Shown here in pieces: positions 21,901 to 34,020 of a stretch of DNA of 64,000 nt (the stretch's first letter is position 1; every line of letters starts with the position of its first letter). Made by a program: the position numbers and the translations under genes. Source of the stretch: Toxorhynchites rutilus septentrionalis (lineage: Eukaryota; Arthropoda; Insecta; Diptera; Culicidae); contig NC_073746.1 in assembly GCF_029784135.1 (NCBI RefSeq), positions 55,836,097 through 55,900,096 of the forward strand, given 5' to 3'. The notes under the pieces are model-generated. The model had not been told where the DNA came from, made no database searches, and worked only from the letters and a program-made list of their open reading frames with translations.

Positions 21901-22533
21901 ATTCTCTCTGCTGTGTAGACACTGTGCTTTCGACCGGGGGAAATCTTATTGTACCGATCGCATCTACCACAGATATTCACTCTGCTATGCGATCAGTCTC
22001 CTACGCGGTGTGAGATTAGCACTTCACCGTTGGATGGTCTGATAAGAACTTTCCGCACTAGTGGAACTACAGATATGCTCTCTGTTTGTTACACACTAGT
22101 TACTCGCTACGCGAGGTGGTCTACTTGCACATACGTTTAATTTCTTTTGATAATGATATTATTAATATTTATGCAGATATCAATTCTGCCACATTGGGTG
22201 TTTTAACTTTAGTTATATAGAAGGTATAAGATAATAATTGTGGAGAATTACTTACATGGAGAATAAAACTAATATTCGCAGAGTGGTTCTTCCCGATAGC
22301 ACCTTCATTGATTGATCTGATAAATTTCTTCTTTGAAACAAACATTAGTAATGTTCAAGTCTTTTTCGAAGCACACGTATTGTCTTTTGTATTTGGGCCT
22401 CTTTTTCTCGTTATTCAGTTAAACTTCACTTTGCACTAGATTATTTCTATTTTCTGTTAATCCGATATTGTTCTGCACTTAATCAATTCGATCACTATTT
22501 CATATCTATTTCGAAACACTTGAGCGGTAATCG

Positions 22534-22552
22534 CATCCTACCGACTGCGCCA
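22534..22552 (-). other. Primer binding site complementary to tRNA-Ser
   Basis: On the minus strand the 5' LTR is followed by TGGCGCAGTCGGTAGGAT. This is complementary to the 3' end of insect tRNA-Ser (ATCCTACCGACTGCG plus CCA). The first T overlaps the last base of the LTR, as in the 17.6/297/gypsy group. Confidence 0.85.
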
Positions 22553-22979
22553 GTTAAAGAAGTTAGGCCTTTGGGAAGGTTTTTAAAAAATTATAAACGA
22601 ACTACCTCACTTGAACATCGAATTATGACTGACTTTATTCCTTACTAATTAGCCTGAGCTGAGTTCCCTAACGCGGCGTACGGTTATGCTGATTCTCCAG
22701 TTTGGTTCCGGTGAGCTCGATCGTGGTGGACTTCGACCTGGCCAAAGCGCTGAGCCTTAGGATTGTGTATCGAACGATAGGTCGATGTTTCGATGGGTCG
22801 TTGGTATCGATGATGTTGACGGTGCAAATATTCAGGTCGATGCGCCGTCAATGATGATGCGCTGTTTGTTCATGTGTCGCCCGGAGAACTGATGCGTTAG
22901 CTCTATTGGAAGTGGGTCACCGCTGTTGTTCGGTGGTTAGTTGATCTGTTCGTGTAGTACATGGGGATGTGGGTGTTAA

Positions 22980-22981
<2 letters not shown>
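22552..22981 (-). repeat. 5' LTR of the errantivirus-like element
   Basis: A 430-bp repeat that appears identical to 14680-15109. Transcription of the element is expected to start within it and run toward lower coordinates. Confidence 0.92.

Positions 22982-23049
<68 letters not shown>
22982..23049. repeat. (TA)n microsatellite, right part
   Basis: Continuation of the TA tract interrupted by the retroelement. Confidence 0.9.
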
Positions 23050-23051
<2 letters not shown>

Positions 23052-23184
23052 CAAATGGACTGATGGAATAATGGAATGGCAGTATTTATTATTTTTATTT
23101 GAATTTAAATTAAAATAATTTATATGAAAATTTAATTATTTACTAATGGACCAAGAAAATTTTATTCTAGCTAACCCCTTAGTA

Positions 23185-23264
23185 AAGGGGGTCTTCGTAG
23201 CCACATTGGTTAGGCGATCGATCGTAAGTCCAAATCTCAGGGTCCTCAATCGACTATATTTGTG
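23185..23264 (+). mobile_element. tRNA-like SINE head interrupted by a LINE
   Basis: An A-box-like TAGCCACATTGG (23198-23209) and a B-box-like AAGTCCAAATCTC (23226-23238) have tRNA spacing. The sequence breaks off at ATTTGTG, directly against the poly(T) that marks the 3' tail of the minus-strand LINE. The word ATTTGTGTT recurs on the far side of the LINE at 27097-27105, so the rest of the SINE may continue there. It is probably a SINE rather than a tRNA gene. Confidence 0.5.
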
Positions 23265-26200
23265 TTTTTTTTTTTTTTTCCAAAATATATATTTTATTAA
23301 GGCTCATATGGCGTCAGCCTAACGGGGCCGGGAGTTCAATATTTTGACAATGTTTGCTTAGACTATGTTAGTAATATGTAACCGATTACTCGCGGTTGAC
23401 TCGAGGTTAGTATTACAAGTGTTCTCATAATTGGTATGTCGCAGTCTTCGATGCTCTGTACGTGTGCCCGACACGGGATACTTCCTATTGGGATGCAGCT
23501 GACCATTAATCAGCAACGCCCCCCTAGTCTGTACCCCATATCTAGCGTGGTGCGTCTTTCTCGACTCGAGGAATCCAGGATAGAATGGTCGTTAGCCGGC
23601 GCAATCATCAGCTCGTGTAGAGTTGTCATGAGCGGTACAACCTTTGGCTCTTGTTGAATCATCAGTGGACTGCACAACCTTTGGCCCGTGTATCTGTAAA
23701 GAGTGTGTGTATGTATTGCCGCAACTAAGTAAAAGTTTATAGATCGGATAGGATGGATATGAAACAGGGACACAACGAAGGAAACATCATTAAACGTTGA
23801 CATTGGCGTTTCTGAGGAACAGGTATAGATGAAGCAGAAGATCAAGATCGCGGCTACCTAAGATATCCCGGACGGGGATATCCGATTGTCTGCCTTGTGC
23901 TCTCAGTGCTCTGGAGAGCTGAGAGCGAGCAGCATGGAATCGGATACACGACCAGACAACATGCTCGATGTCGTGATAGCCATCGCCACAATCACAAAGA
24001 TTGTTTGCTGCGAGCCCAATACGATAGAGATGCGCGTTTAGGTTGTAGTGATTGGACATAAGCCGAGATATCACACTAATGAAATCACGACCTACATTCA
24101 ATCCCTTGAACCATGCACTCGTCGAGACCTTAGGGATAATCGTGTGTAACCAACGACCGAACTCATCTCCACTCCACATGCGCTGCCAACTTACGAGCGT
24201 GTACTGACGAGGAATGTGGAAAAATTCATTATAAGTAATTTGCCTTTCAAAAAGTGTGCCTTCTAAAGCGCCCACCTTAGCTAGCGAGTCCGCTTTCTCA
24301 TTCCCCGGAATCGAGCAATGAGAGGGAACTCATGCTAAGGTAATCGTGAATAATTTTTCGACCAAAACACTCAATAGTTGTCTTATTCTTGTTAGGAAAT
24401 AAGATGAGCGTTTATCAACTTTCATTGAGCGGATTGCCTCTATTGAGCTGAGACTGTCTGAAAAAATAAAATAGTGGTCGATGGGCAATGTTTCAATGAT
24501 CCCTAATGCGTAATATATCGCACCCAGTTCAGCGACATACACGGAACAAGGATCTTTGAGTTTGAAAGAGGCACTGGAATTTTCATTGAAGATGCCGAAG
24601 CCAGTGGATCCGTTTATGAATGAACCGTCAGTAAAGAACATTTTATCAGATCTAACTTTCCCATATTCTGCCGAAAATATCGGCGGAATAGAATCGGAGC
24701 GTAGGTGATCTGGGATTCCATGAATTTTTTGTCGCATGGACAGATAAAAAATGACAGAGGAATTGCAGAAGTATGGGAAGCAAACTTGGTTGGAGATGCC
24801 TGGTGAAGGATGCACGTCGTGTGTAAGGTACTCATGGTATAAAGCCATAAAACTTGACTGAGGAGTCAGTTGGAGTAGATCTTCGAAGTTATCAATTACC
24901 AATGGATTCATGATCTTGCAACGGATGAGAAATCTGTATGATAATTCTGTGAACCGAAGAGTAAGCGGGGGTACTCCTGCCAAAACTTCGAGACTCATCG
25001 TATGTGTCGAATGCAAACACCCTATGGCTATACGCAAGCAACGATATTGTATTCTCTCCTGCTTGAGAATATGAATCTTGGCAGCTGATCGGAAGCAAAA
25101 ACTGCCATATTCTAACACTGATAATATCGTTGTTTTGTACAACTGAATGAGGTCTCCTGGATGGGCACCCCACCATGTTCCGGTAATTGTTTGGAGAAAA
25201 TTGATTCTTTGCTGGCATTTCTGTTTCAAATACGCAATGTGTCTCCCCCAGGTACACTTAGAATCAAAATATACACCCAGGTATTTGAAAAACATAGAGT
25301 GTTGGATCGTTTTGCCGGATAGGTGAAGCTGGAATTGGGCGGGTTCGTGCTTCCTAGAAAAAACGACCATTTCAGTTTTCTCCGTAGAGAATTCGATACC
25401 CAGCTTGAGGGCCCACGTGAACAGATTGTTCAGGGTATCTTGCAACGACTTTTGCAGAACGACGGGATTAGTACCCGTGATGGAAATAACTCCATCGTCT
25501 GCAAGTTGTCTCAGCGTGCAGTCTCTAGTTAGACAATCATCCATATCATTGACGTAAAAACTGTACAAGAGGGGGCTCAGGCAGGAGCCTTGTGGTAGGC
25601 CCATAAAACTGTAACGAGAAGATTTCGAGCTGCCATGAGAGAAAATCATGTGCTTTTCTGACAGTAAATTGTACAGGAAATTGTTAAGAATTGGTGAAAG
25701 TCCACGATTATGAAGCTTCTCTGAGAGAATTTCCATGGAAACTGAATCAAATGCCCCTTTGATATCGAGAAAAACGGAAGCCATTTGTTCTTTGCGAGAT
25801 TTCAGAAGATAGCAGCGCGAGACAATCATTTGTCCCTCTACCTCGGCGGAAGCCAAACTGCGTATTTGACAGCAAATTGTTCGTTTCGACCCACTTGTCC
25901 AAACGAAGTAGAATCATTTTCTCTAACAATTTACGAATACAGGATAACATTGCAATCGGCCTATACGAGTTGTGATCGCAAGCCGGCTTGTTGGGTTTCC
26001 GTATGGCTATCACTCTCACTTGTCTCCAGTCATGCGGGACAATATTCAGCTCCAGAAACTTGTTGAACAAGTTCAGCAAACGCTGTTTTGCCAAGTCGGG
26101 AAGATTCTTCAACAAGTTGAATTTAATCTTGTCCGACCCCGGAGCTGAATTGTTACATGAGAGAAGGGCAATTGAGAATTCCACCATCGAAAAATTCTCA

Positions 26201-27098
26201 TAATCGCTTTGAAGTGGAATGTCGCGTACGACGTTTTGTGCAGGAACGGTGTCGGGGCAAACCTTCCTTGCAAAGTTAAAAATCCAACGGTCAGAGTATT
26301 CCTCACTTTCGTTTGTATGGTTCCAGCCACGCATTTTCCTAGCCGTATACCAAAGAGTGCTCATAGCGGTCTCCCTTGACAAACCATTGACGAACTTCCG
26401 CCAATATCCACGCTTTTTTGCTTTAATCAAACCTTTTAGTTTGGCTTCTAGAGCTTGGTACTGTAGAAACCATTTCACTAATCCAGTTTTCCTGAATTTT
26501 TTGAAAGCAGATGATTTTTCAAGGTAGACCTTTGAACATTCCTTGTCCCACCAAAGTGATGGAGGACGACGTCGGAAAGTGGTAGCCGGTACACGTTTCT
26601 TTTGAGCTTGAAGTGCGCTTTCGTAAATCAAACTCGATATAAAGTTATACTCTTCGAGTGGAGGAAGTTCATGCATTGAAACAATTGCTTCAGATATTAT
26701 TTCCGCAAATGTTCTCCAGTCAATATTCTTCGTGAGGTCATACGAAATATTGACTGACTCACGAGAGCTTGATTCATTAGCGATCGATAAAATTATTGGT
26801 AGGTGATCACTACCGTGGGGATCTTGGATTACCTTCCACATGCAATCCAGGGATAACGAAGAAGAGCATAGAGATATGTCTAGCATGCTTGCCCGTGCAG
26901 GAGGGTTGGCTATTCTGGTTGCTTCCCCAGTATTCAAAACTGTCAATTTGAAGTTGTCGCACAGATCATAAATCAAAGTGGCACGGTTGTCATCGTAGAT
27001 CCCCATGCTGTTCCATGGGAGTTAAAATCACCTAAGATTACCCGCGGCTCCGGCATTGCCTCGATAGTATCAAAGAACACGTTTTCTATAACAACACA
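23265..27098 (-). mobile_element. 5'-truncated LINE with endonuclease, RT and RNase H
   Basis: Read on the minus strand, the element starts inside the AP-endonuclease (VILGDFNSHGTAWG), continues through reverse transcriptase and RNase H, and ends with AATAAA (23293-23298) and a 15-base poly(A) (23265-23279). The N-terminal half of the endonuclease and all of ORF1 are missing, which is typical of incomplete target-primed reverse transcription. An RNase H domain after the RT points to the I/LOA group of LINEs. The coding part carries frame changes and one nonsense codon, so this copy is dead. Confidence 0.88.
23790..27060 (-). pseudogene. LINE ORF2 remnant (endonuclease-RT-RNase H), disrupted
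   Basis: The pieces are collinear. 27060-27007 encodes VILGDFNSHGTAWG, then the frame changes near 27003. 27006-25747 holds the rest of the endonuclease (DPHGSDHLPIIL) and the start of RT (RKPNKPACDHNSYRPIAML, FGFRRGRGTNDC). The frame changes again near 25790. 25856-24330 holds the main RT (MGLPQGSCLSPLLYSFYVND, and QLADD at the active site) and RNase H (FFTDGSF, VAELGAI, FSDSLSS). A TGA at 24330-24332 replaces the Trp expected before VPSHCSIPGNEKAD, and the frame then continues to 23790 with a C-terminal Cys/His motif (CDCGDGYHDIEHVVWSC). That makes two frame changes and one nonsense codon. Confidence 0.88.
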
Positions 27099-27117
27099 TT
27101 TGTGTTGTTATAGAAAA
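27082..27117. repeat. Perfect 17-bp palindrome at the LINE 5' junction
   Basis: TTTTCTATAACAACACA and its exact inverse flank a TT spacer. The left arm is the first readable LINE sequence (it continues as the ENVFFDTIEAM coding frame). The right arm is outside the LINE frame. Such a foldback can arise by template switching when the LINE first strand ends. Confidence 0.75.
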
Positions 27118-27837
27118 ACTACGTCCACGCATCAATCATTATAGATGAAAATCGATCCACGGTCGAATGAAGATCGCTTACACCTAAATGGTTACTGTAT
27201 AATGTATCATATGCACTCTTACCCTGAAAATTAAAAACACGATTAAAAATCCGGCTCTGTTACATCTAAAATGAAATTTTTTGAGAATGAAAAAAATATT
27301 TTTTTTCCTCAACCTTAAAAAATCCAGGAGAACTTTTCTGATAGAAAGAAATTCAACTCAACATCAAAAACACCGTGATAGTTGGGTCATTTGGCATCAA
27401 TTCATAAAATCCGGAAAGTCATGACATGGTTTAATGAATAGGGGCTCCAGAATCTGATCTTTGGTGGGAATGTTGTTTCTGCGGTCATAAATTCTTTGGT
27501 GGGTGATAAACAATTTATGACCTGTGGTTAAAGAGGGTTTGGGATCTCGGATAATTGAATTTCACCAAGTGTGAAATGCGATGAAACATTTGTAATTTAA
27601 ATGTTGGAGGAGATCTGTGGGAAAGTTCAATTTTGGAAGGCGCAGTGCCACACATTCCAACCATTAGCCAGCCGAATTATTAGACCCATATTTTCTTATT
27701 TTAAATACACAGCAACTCCAAATGAAATCGTGCTAAAGATGCAGATTTTAAAAACTTGTATTTTTGATTCCAATGAAAGTGTGTATTCCGTTTGGGTTGG
27801 AGGAAATATGAGTTTTTCACAGCAACTGGGAATTTTT
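27118..27837. other. AT-rich stretch without a supported gene
   Basis: No recognised coding signal. Short open frames (for example 27601-27858) have no family features. Positions from about 27838 belong to the tandem duplication described separately. Confidence 0.4.
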
Positions 27838-27932
27838 TCACTCAAGCGTAACTTTTGAAAAGGGCGTATTGATTTTAGTAAGAGAAATCTTTGATAATTT
27901 ATTTCTCAAAAACTATGAGTCGTACCGAAATA

Positions 27933-29229
27933 AAGGGTGTGTCACATCAAATTGCATCACGGAAAAAACGCTGTAGAAATTCGCCCAGTAGACCGATCCT
28001 TTTGAAAATTTTAGACAGTAAATAAAAAACTATTAAACAACTTTTGGCATTTTCTTTTTATTCATACTTCGAGCCCAAGCCCGCATGCTCGCACCTTCCC
28101 CTTTACCCCGTCCATAAGGTTCTGCACAACGTCAGGTTGTAGTTTTTTTGAACAGAAATCCATTTTCTCTTGAAGTCCGCCTCCGATTTGACAACTTTTG
28201 GGTTCTTCCGGAGGGCCTGCTTCATAATCGCCCAATATTTCTCTATTGGGCGAAGCTCTGGCGCGTTGGGCGGGTTCATTTCCTTTGGCACGAAGGTGAC
28301 CCCGTTGGCTTCGTACCACTCCAACACGTCCTTTGAATAGTGGCACGAAGCGAGATCCGGCCAGAAGATGGTCGGGCCCTCGTGCTGCTTCAATAGTGGT
28401 AGTAAGCGCTTCTGTAGGCACTCCTTAAGGTAAACCTGCCCGTTTACCGTGCCGGTTATCACGAAGGGGGCGCTCCGCTTTCCGCAAGAGCAGATCGCTT
28501 GCCACACCATGTACTTTTTGGCAAACTTGGATAATTTCTGCTTGCGAATCTCCTCCGGAACGCTGAATTTGTCCTCTGCGGAGAAGAACAACAGGCCCGG
28601 CAGCTGACGAAAGTCCGCTTTGACGTAGGTTTCGTCGTCCATTACCAGGCAATGCGGCTTCGTCAGCATTTCGGTGTACAGCTTCCGGGCTCGCGTCTCC
28701 CCCACCATGTTTTGCCTTTCGTCGCGGTTAGGAGCCTTCTGAACCTTGTATGTACGCAGGCCCTCCCGCTGCTTGGTCCGCTGGACGAATGAACTTGGCA
28801 AATTCAGCTTATTGGCGACATCCCGGACCGAACATCTCGGATCACGTCTAAACTGCTTAACTACGCGCTTGTGATCTTTTTCACTGACGGAGCATCCATT
28901 TTTGCCGTTCTTCACCTTTCGGTCGATGGTTAGGCTCTCGAAGTATCGTTTTAGTACTCTGCTGACCGTGGATTGGACGATTCCCAGCATCTTACCGATG
29001 TCCCGATGTGACAACTCCGGATTCTCGAAATGAGTGCACAGGATTAATTCACGACGCTCTTTTTCGTTCGACGACATTTTTCCAAATTTACGAAAAATTG
29101 ACAGTGAAGCATGGCCAACGTGATCTATACACTCTTATCTGATTATAAGCGAAAGCTGAAGATATAATTCCTAAAAATTAAATTTCTACAGCGTTTTTTC
29201 CGTGATGCAATTTGATGTGACACACCCTT
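27933..29229 (-). mobile_element. ITmD37E transposon copy 1 (Tc1/mariner superfamily)
   Basis: 1297 bp with nearly perfect inverted ends beginning AAGGGTGTGTCACATCAAAT, and TA on both sides (27931-27932 and 29230-29231). The ends and interior are almost identical to the copies at 52773 and 61612. It sits in the first unit of a tandem duplication, and the second unit shows the uninterrupted site. The transposase frame is broken near its 3' end. Confidence 0.95.
28075..29077 (-). pseudogene. ITmD37E transposase, copy 1, frameshifted near the C-terminus
   Basis: The frame starts ATG TCG TCG at 29077 (MSSNEKERREL). A helix-turn-helix paired-like DNA-binding region (about 1-110, with SHRDIGKMLGIVQSTVSRVL) precedes a DDE catalytic domain. 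The first Asp is in VMDDETYVKADF and the second in FWPDLASCHY; the Glu in RPIEKYW follows 37 residues later, which defines DD37E. An A-run near 28146 has seven A instead of the eight in copy 3, so the frame shifts and stops at 28103. The original C-terminus (LQPDVVQNLMDG, down to GLGLEV) continues in the other frame to 28062. The lost part is the last 20 to 30 residues only. Confidence 0.9.
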
Positions 29230-30340
29230 TAGTGTCTTAGAAAGAGTTATAGAGTATTGATGGTTGAATATGAAAAAAATGTACACTGAGAAAAAAAATT
29301 GTACTCTTTTTTTATTTACAAAATAAAAATTCAATTTGCAATATCCAAAATACATATTTTTTATTTTTTTTTTTATTTTTTTCATACAAAATAGAAGTCA
29401 TGTAGAAAATTCAAAAAATGTGCCCAAGATAGTAAAATTATTTTTGACGAACTTTGTGGAACATCGAATTTTTAGGAATTTTCGAAACTTCGAGTTTTTG
29501 TATGTTAGCAGTAATTTTTAATCACAAATTATGAATCCTGATGTGATTTAAAACAAAAAAGGTTATTATCAATCTCCTTCTACATGTAGCCTTTCTCGAG
29601 ATATTTAAAAATATATTTGTAATTTATTGTCTATTTAATAGTAAATAGGCCCTTTAAATATGTTTGTCATGTTATACCATCATGTTCATGAAATTTTATG
29701 AATTTGCTTATAATTTCCAACAACTTTTCCGAATACATCATTATGGTTCATTTTTTGACTCAAGCGTAACTTTTGAAAAGGTAGTATCGATTTTAGTAAG
29801 AGAAATCTTTGATATAAATTTCAAAATATATGAGTCGTACCGAAATAGTGTGTTAGAAAGAGTTATAGAGTATTGTTGGCTTAATTTGAAAAAAATATAC
29901 ACTGAGAAGAAAAATTAGTACTCTTTTTTTATTTACAAAATAAAATTTTAATTTGCGATATCAAAAAATATGTATTTTTTAAATATTTTTTTCAATTTTT
30001 TAATATAAAATAGAAGTAATGTAGAAAATTAAAAAAATGGACCCTAGATGGTAAAACTATTTTTGCCGAACTTTGTGCAACATCGAATTTTTAGGAATTT
30101 TCGAAACTTCGAGTTTTTGTATGTTAGTAGCCATTTTTAATCACAAATTATGAATCCTGATATTATTTAAAACAAGAAAGGTTATTATCAATCTCCTTCT
30201 AAATGTAGCCATTCTCGAGATATTTAAAAAAATATGTGTAATTTATTGTCTTTGTGATAGTAAATAGGCCCTTTAAATATGTTTGTCGTGTTATACCATC
30301 ATGTTCATGACATTTTATGAATTAGCTTATAATTTATCAA

Positions 30341-32680
30341 AGTTTTCGCTTATTAAATTATAATTATGAAAACAAAATCTAATTTATTTGTTTATTCTTA
30401 TATACATTTACAAATGTAATATTTTCGCAAAGAAGAATTCATTGCCTTTTATTTGATATGGTGATCATCGAAATCGATGTAGTAGTTCGAATTTTATAAT
30501 ATTTTGCGGTAAAGTACAAAATTACCACTTTTCACGAAATTCTGAGAACCACTATATCGGTTTAACATGGAATGGCTTTATAAATAAAATTCTCATTTTC
30601 TGTTGAGAAAAATTAAAGCGAATCTACCACTCCTATATATTCAACATTAGCCCTGACAATAATTCCGACTCAATTAGAGTACGATATGTTTCTACAAAAC
30701 AAGAAGCAAAAAACTTAGTGAAATCAAAGCCAATCTTGTTTGTGACCATATTGGAATTGCATTTTTAGTGTTATTGTTCATAACTTTTTCATAAGACACA
30801 TTTTTGTTTTGTTCGATGAATTAGAAAAAATCTCTCTGTTGTCTTCCCTTCACGTTCTGATGTGTAGAGATTACCCCTAAGGTCTATCTGAAGTAGCGGA
30901 AACAAACAAAAATCACAGAGAGTAAGTTCGTAAGCGTTTGAAAATTCATTACTTTTTAGCCATTCATCGAAGCATCACATTTGTGATATTGTTTGCACCA
31001 TTAGGCACTGTGGGAACTGAATGCTCTTAAAATTTATGGAATGAATTATTTTTATTTATTATGACCATACATTTATACATTTTATACATTTAAACATAAT
31101 ACTTTTGTTTTACATTTTGTGTCATTCTTACTAATCCTGACTGTTTTTCATGCATGCATCTACATAACTTTTAGAAGCTAGAACTCCTCGCATAGTTTTT
31201 GTTCATGTTCTATTTCTTAATTTTTTTGTTCAAATTGTATTCTCAAACAATCGTTCAACGCGACAGAATGCGACAGAATCAGCAATGTTGGAATAATATT
31301 TCTCAATTTGGGAAAAGCCTAATTATTGTCATTACTTTCTAGTGACAAAATTTTATCCCAAAAAAAGCATCCTTGCGTTCGATTACAGTAAAGTCAGTAA
31401 AATCCAGGTTTCGGATCTCCCTGAGGACTTTGTAGAATGGGAACAATTTACAAATGCTTCTATGGCAATAGTTGGATCAATTGTCACCATGTTGATGATT
31501 AAAGGATCATTCAAATTAAAACGTTTTAGAACTTGATTGCAGAGTGTAATGTAAATTTTTATCGAATGGGTTCTGAAATCAGCTACGGCATAGTGTGAAA
31601 TTTTGCATACTGACGAATATTCATTGATCAACATTTCGATAGCAGCACCTACATAAACACTATCCAAACTGACATAATTTTGCAGATTGGAGGGAATATC
31701 AATAAGACAAATTAGTGAAAAACACCGTACCGTACTTCTGTTTGCTTATACTATATATAAAGATATAGATAAAGAAGGACGATAATCGTCATTAAGGTCT
31801 TCGGTGTGACTGAAGCAGAGTAGGATTCTCACAACTGGAAGAAAAGAATAGAATTTTAGGAAGTAAAAAACTTTAAGATGCTGAAAAATAAAAATAACTG
31901 GAGTTTTTTTGTCCTTGGCTGCTTCGCTGGCATGCTTGAAAAAAACTGGAAATATACAGGAAAAACTGGAAGATTGGCAATCCTGTCCACAACTCAATAT
32001 CCCCCTGTTTCAACACGACAAATGAAAATTATTTGCGACTCTGTTTGGTGAGAAGTGGTTTAAATGCGCGACAACGGATAAGTATTTTGCGAGATAAAAA
32101 ATGATAACGAGAGGTGTGTTCTCCTATACATTTCACAATTCGTCTTATATCAACTGACTGTTGGCTATCGACACAATTGATTTAAGAGAAAACTAGAAAA
32201 TGGTTCGTACAATTGGATCATGAACTATTGGATGCTGTTACAAAGCGATTCCGAGTTCTTCTCAAATTTCGCCGTTCAGCTATTCGGACATTTGTCTGCG
32301 TGTTTTATGACCCTTTTTGTTTTAGGGATTGAATATTAGGGCTTTCTATATCTGCACAAGATTGATTTATGACTTTTTTTTGCTATTAAGACTACGGGTT
32401 AATGCTGTTTTGTTTATCTGATTATGAAGAATCAACACCCCACAATTGGCATAATTAGAATTAGAAGATCACACAGCAATTATAACAGTATGAACCGCTA
32501 ATCTACAGTGATGGGCACGAAGAAAAATCCACCCCATTGAATTCAGAGTGTTCCAATATTAAAAGTTTTTCCAAACTTTTCGGTACTACGTAGAAGTAGG
32601 TAATTAGTAGACCATTTTGCTATTTCAGTATCGTTGATCTATTTTTCAAAAAAAAAACCAAAAAATGACTTTTGTCTTAA
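30341..32680. other. AT-rich region without a supported gene
   Basis: No conserved protein signature in any frame. Near 31970 the phrase GGCAATCCTGTCC resembles the right end of the element at 2813-3813 but has no matching left end. Short frames at 31342-31667 on both strands are not recognised. Confidence 0.4.
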
Positions 32681-32681
32681 A

Positions 32682-33265
32682 TGGGTGTGACATAAAAAAA
32701 TCCACTTGAGTAAATTTGTATTACCGTGTTACTTTTTTTTGTAATGAACCAAGGAGTAGATTTTTCTTTGTCATACCATAAAAGTGCCCATTTACGAATA
32801 AATGTAATATTTTGTTTTTTTTTCTTAAATAAATCAACGATAATGATCGCAAAATGGTAATCCATTATTTTTGGGTTAAATTCAAAACTATTTTTAAAAT
32901 GCTTGCGATTGTCCGACTTGGGTTGTTGCCTTTCTAAAAATAGCTTCATAGTGTCTCTATCACAGAAGTATTGGTCCTTATTGGCGAAAAACTCTAGCAA
33001 TAGATTTTTACAATCTTCTCTTGATTCCATTATTATCACTCTGAAAACTTTGCGATGCCAGAAAAATGTGATAATCGCTTGGTGCCAGGTCCGCACTGTA
33101 TGGTGGATGCATTAAAACATCCCAATTAGGCTCTCGGAATTGTGTGGCCTAGCGTTGTCCTGATGGAACACAATGCCTCTTCTTTTGGCCAATTCGTGAC
33201 GTTTTTGGTCAATCGCTACCTTCCAACGGCTAATTTGTTGACAGTAGAGATCTGAATTTAGTGTA
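32682..33265 (-). pseudogene. Mariner (DD34D-type) transposase relic
   Basis: Reading the minus strand, pieces of a mariner C-terminal half occur in order but in changing frames: LNSDLYCQQISRWKVAIDQK, RRGIVFHQDNARPHNSES, a DVLMHPPYSADLAPSDYH-like block near 33110-33060, then EDCKNLLLEFFANKDQYFCD and a degenerate tail. The catalytic Asp of HQDNARPH and the Asp of the PPYSADLAPSDYH block are still readable. Frame changes and stops show it is dead. A GGGTGTGACATAAAAA word at 32681 may be the remaining terminal repeat. Confidence 0.75.
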
Positions 33266-34020
33266 CTGCACTAAAAAAAATTAAAAATTTCTCTAAAAAG
33301 AATTTTAAAACAAAAATTATTTTTTTTAAATGAACTGAATTGCACTTATTTTACTGTTGCAGTATCGGCACCATAAACACCTTTCACAATTTCAGCGGCC
33401 AGAGGACATTATACACTAATTATTTGAAATTTTAAATAAAAAAAAATTAAAAAAAACTATACAAGACAGCACATTAGTAAAAAGCGTTCGAAAGTATGCC
33501 TTATTCGTATTCTTGGTTTTGTACGAATCATGTCTATCCATTTGAACTTTTGAACATCGTTCGTACGAACGTATTTTTTCGTCTGTCAGTCAAACGTAAC
33601 TTTTGAGTTGCGAATCAGATCAAGCATAGAAAAAAAAATCAATGTTTATGTTTTTGTGGTTTATTGAGACGATGTGGTATGTGAAAATACTTTTACACAA
33701 ATCGATTTTTCTAATGTATATTTTAATTGTAGGTGAAGATTTCTATTGAAGCAGAAAAAAATAGAGACATCATTTTTTTGTCTGGCATATATTTTAACTT
33801 TCACTGCCGGAAAAATTGTGTGATCGTCGAGGATGAAATAAATTGCTAATCGTTGATGCTGAATAGATGAACGATGGGTTTAGTGTTGTTTAACCTGTTC
33901 CTAATTATCATCGCCATGTTTCGAGCCCTGGAAATCAATCGTTTAGTTAACGTTTATCTGAACAAAAATAATACGTTAAAGTTTGTAATGGTTACATAGT
34001 GGAATGTCGACAGGCTCATA

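Larger units (their letters stand above)
27838..30340. repeat. Diverged tandem duplication of about 0.6 kb, first unit split by a transposon
   Basis: Unit 1 is 27838-27932 plus 29230-29755. Unit 2 is 29756-30340. Both contain, in the same order, CTCAAGCGTAACTTTTGAAA, GAGTCGTACCGAAATA, AGAGTTATAGAGTATTG, GAATTTTTAGGAATTTTCGA, AAATTATGAATCCTGAT and GTTATACCATCATGTTCATG. The units differ by scattered substitutions and small indels. Unit 1 carries the ITmD37E transposon 27933-29229; unit 2 has the empty site. No coding function is apparent. Confidence 0.85.

Noticed and set aside
23185..23250. tRNA gene
   Set aside because: Boxes are imperfect and acceptor-stem pairing is not evident; the sequence runs into a LINE tail. 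A SINE head is more likely.
28062..28421. Separate gene overlapping the DD37E transposase
   Set aside because: Its N-terminal part is a shadow frame; only the final residues are the true C-terminus of the transposase displaced by the frameshift. The same shadow occurs in copies 2 and 3.
32903..33115. Plus-strand ORF of 70 codons
   Set aside because: It is antisense to the mariner relic whose C-terminal blocks read on the minus strand.
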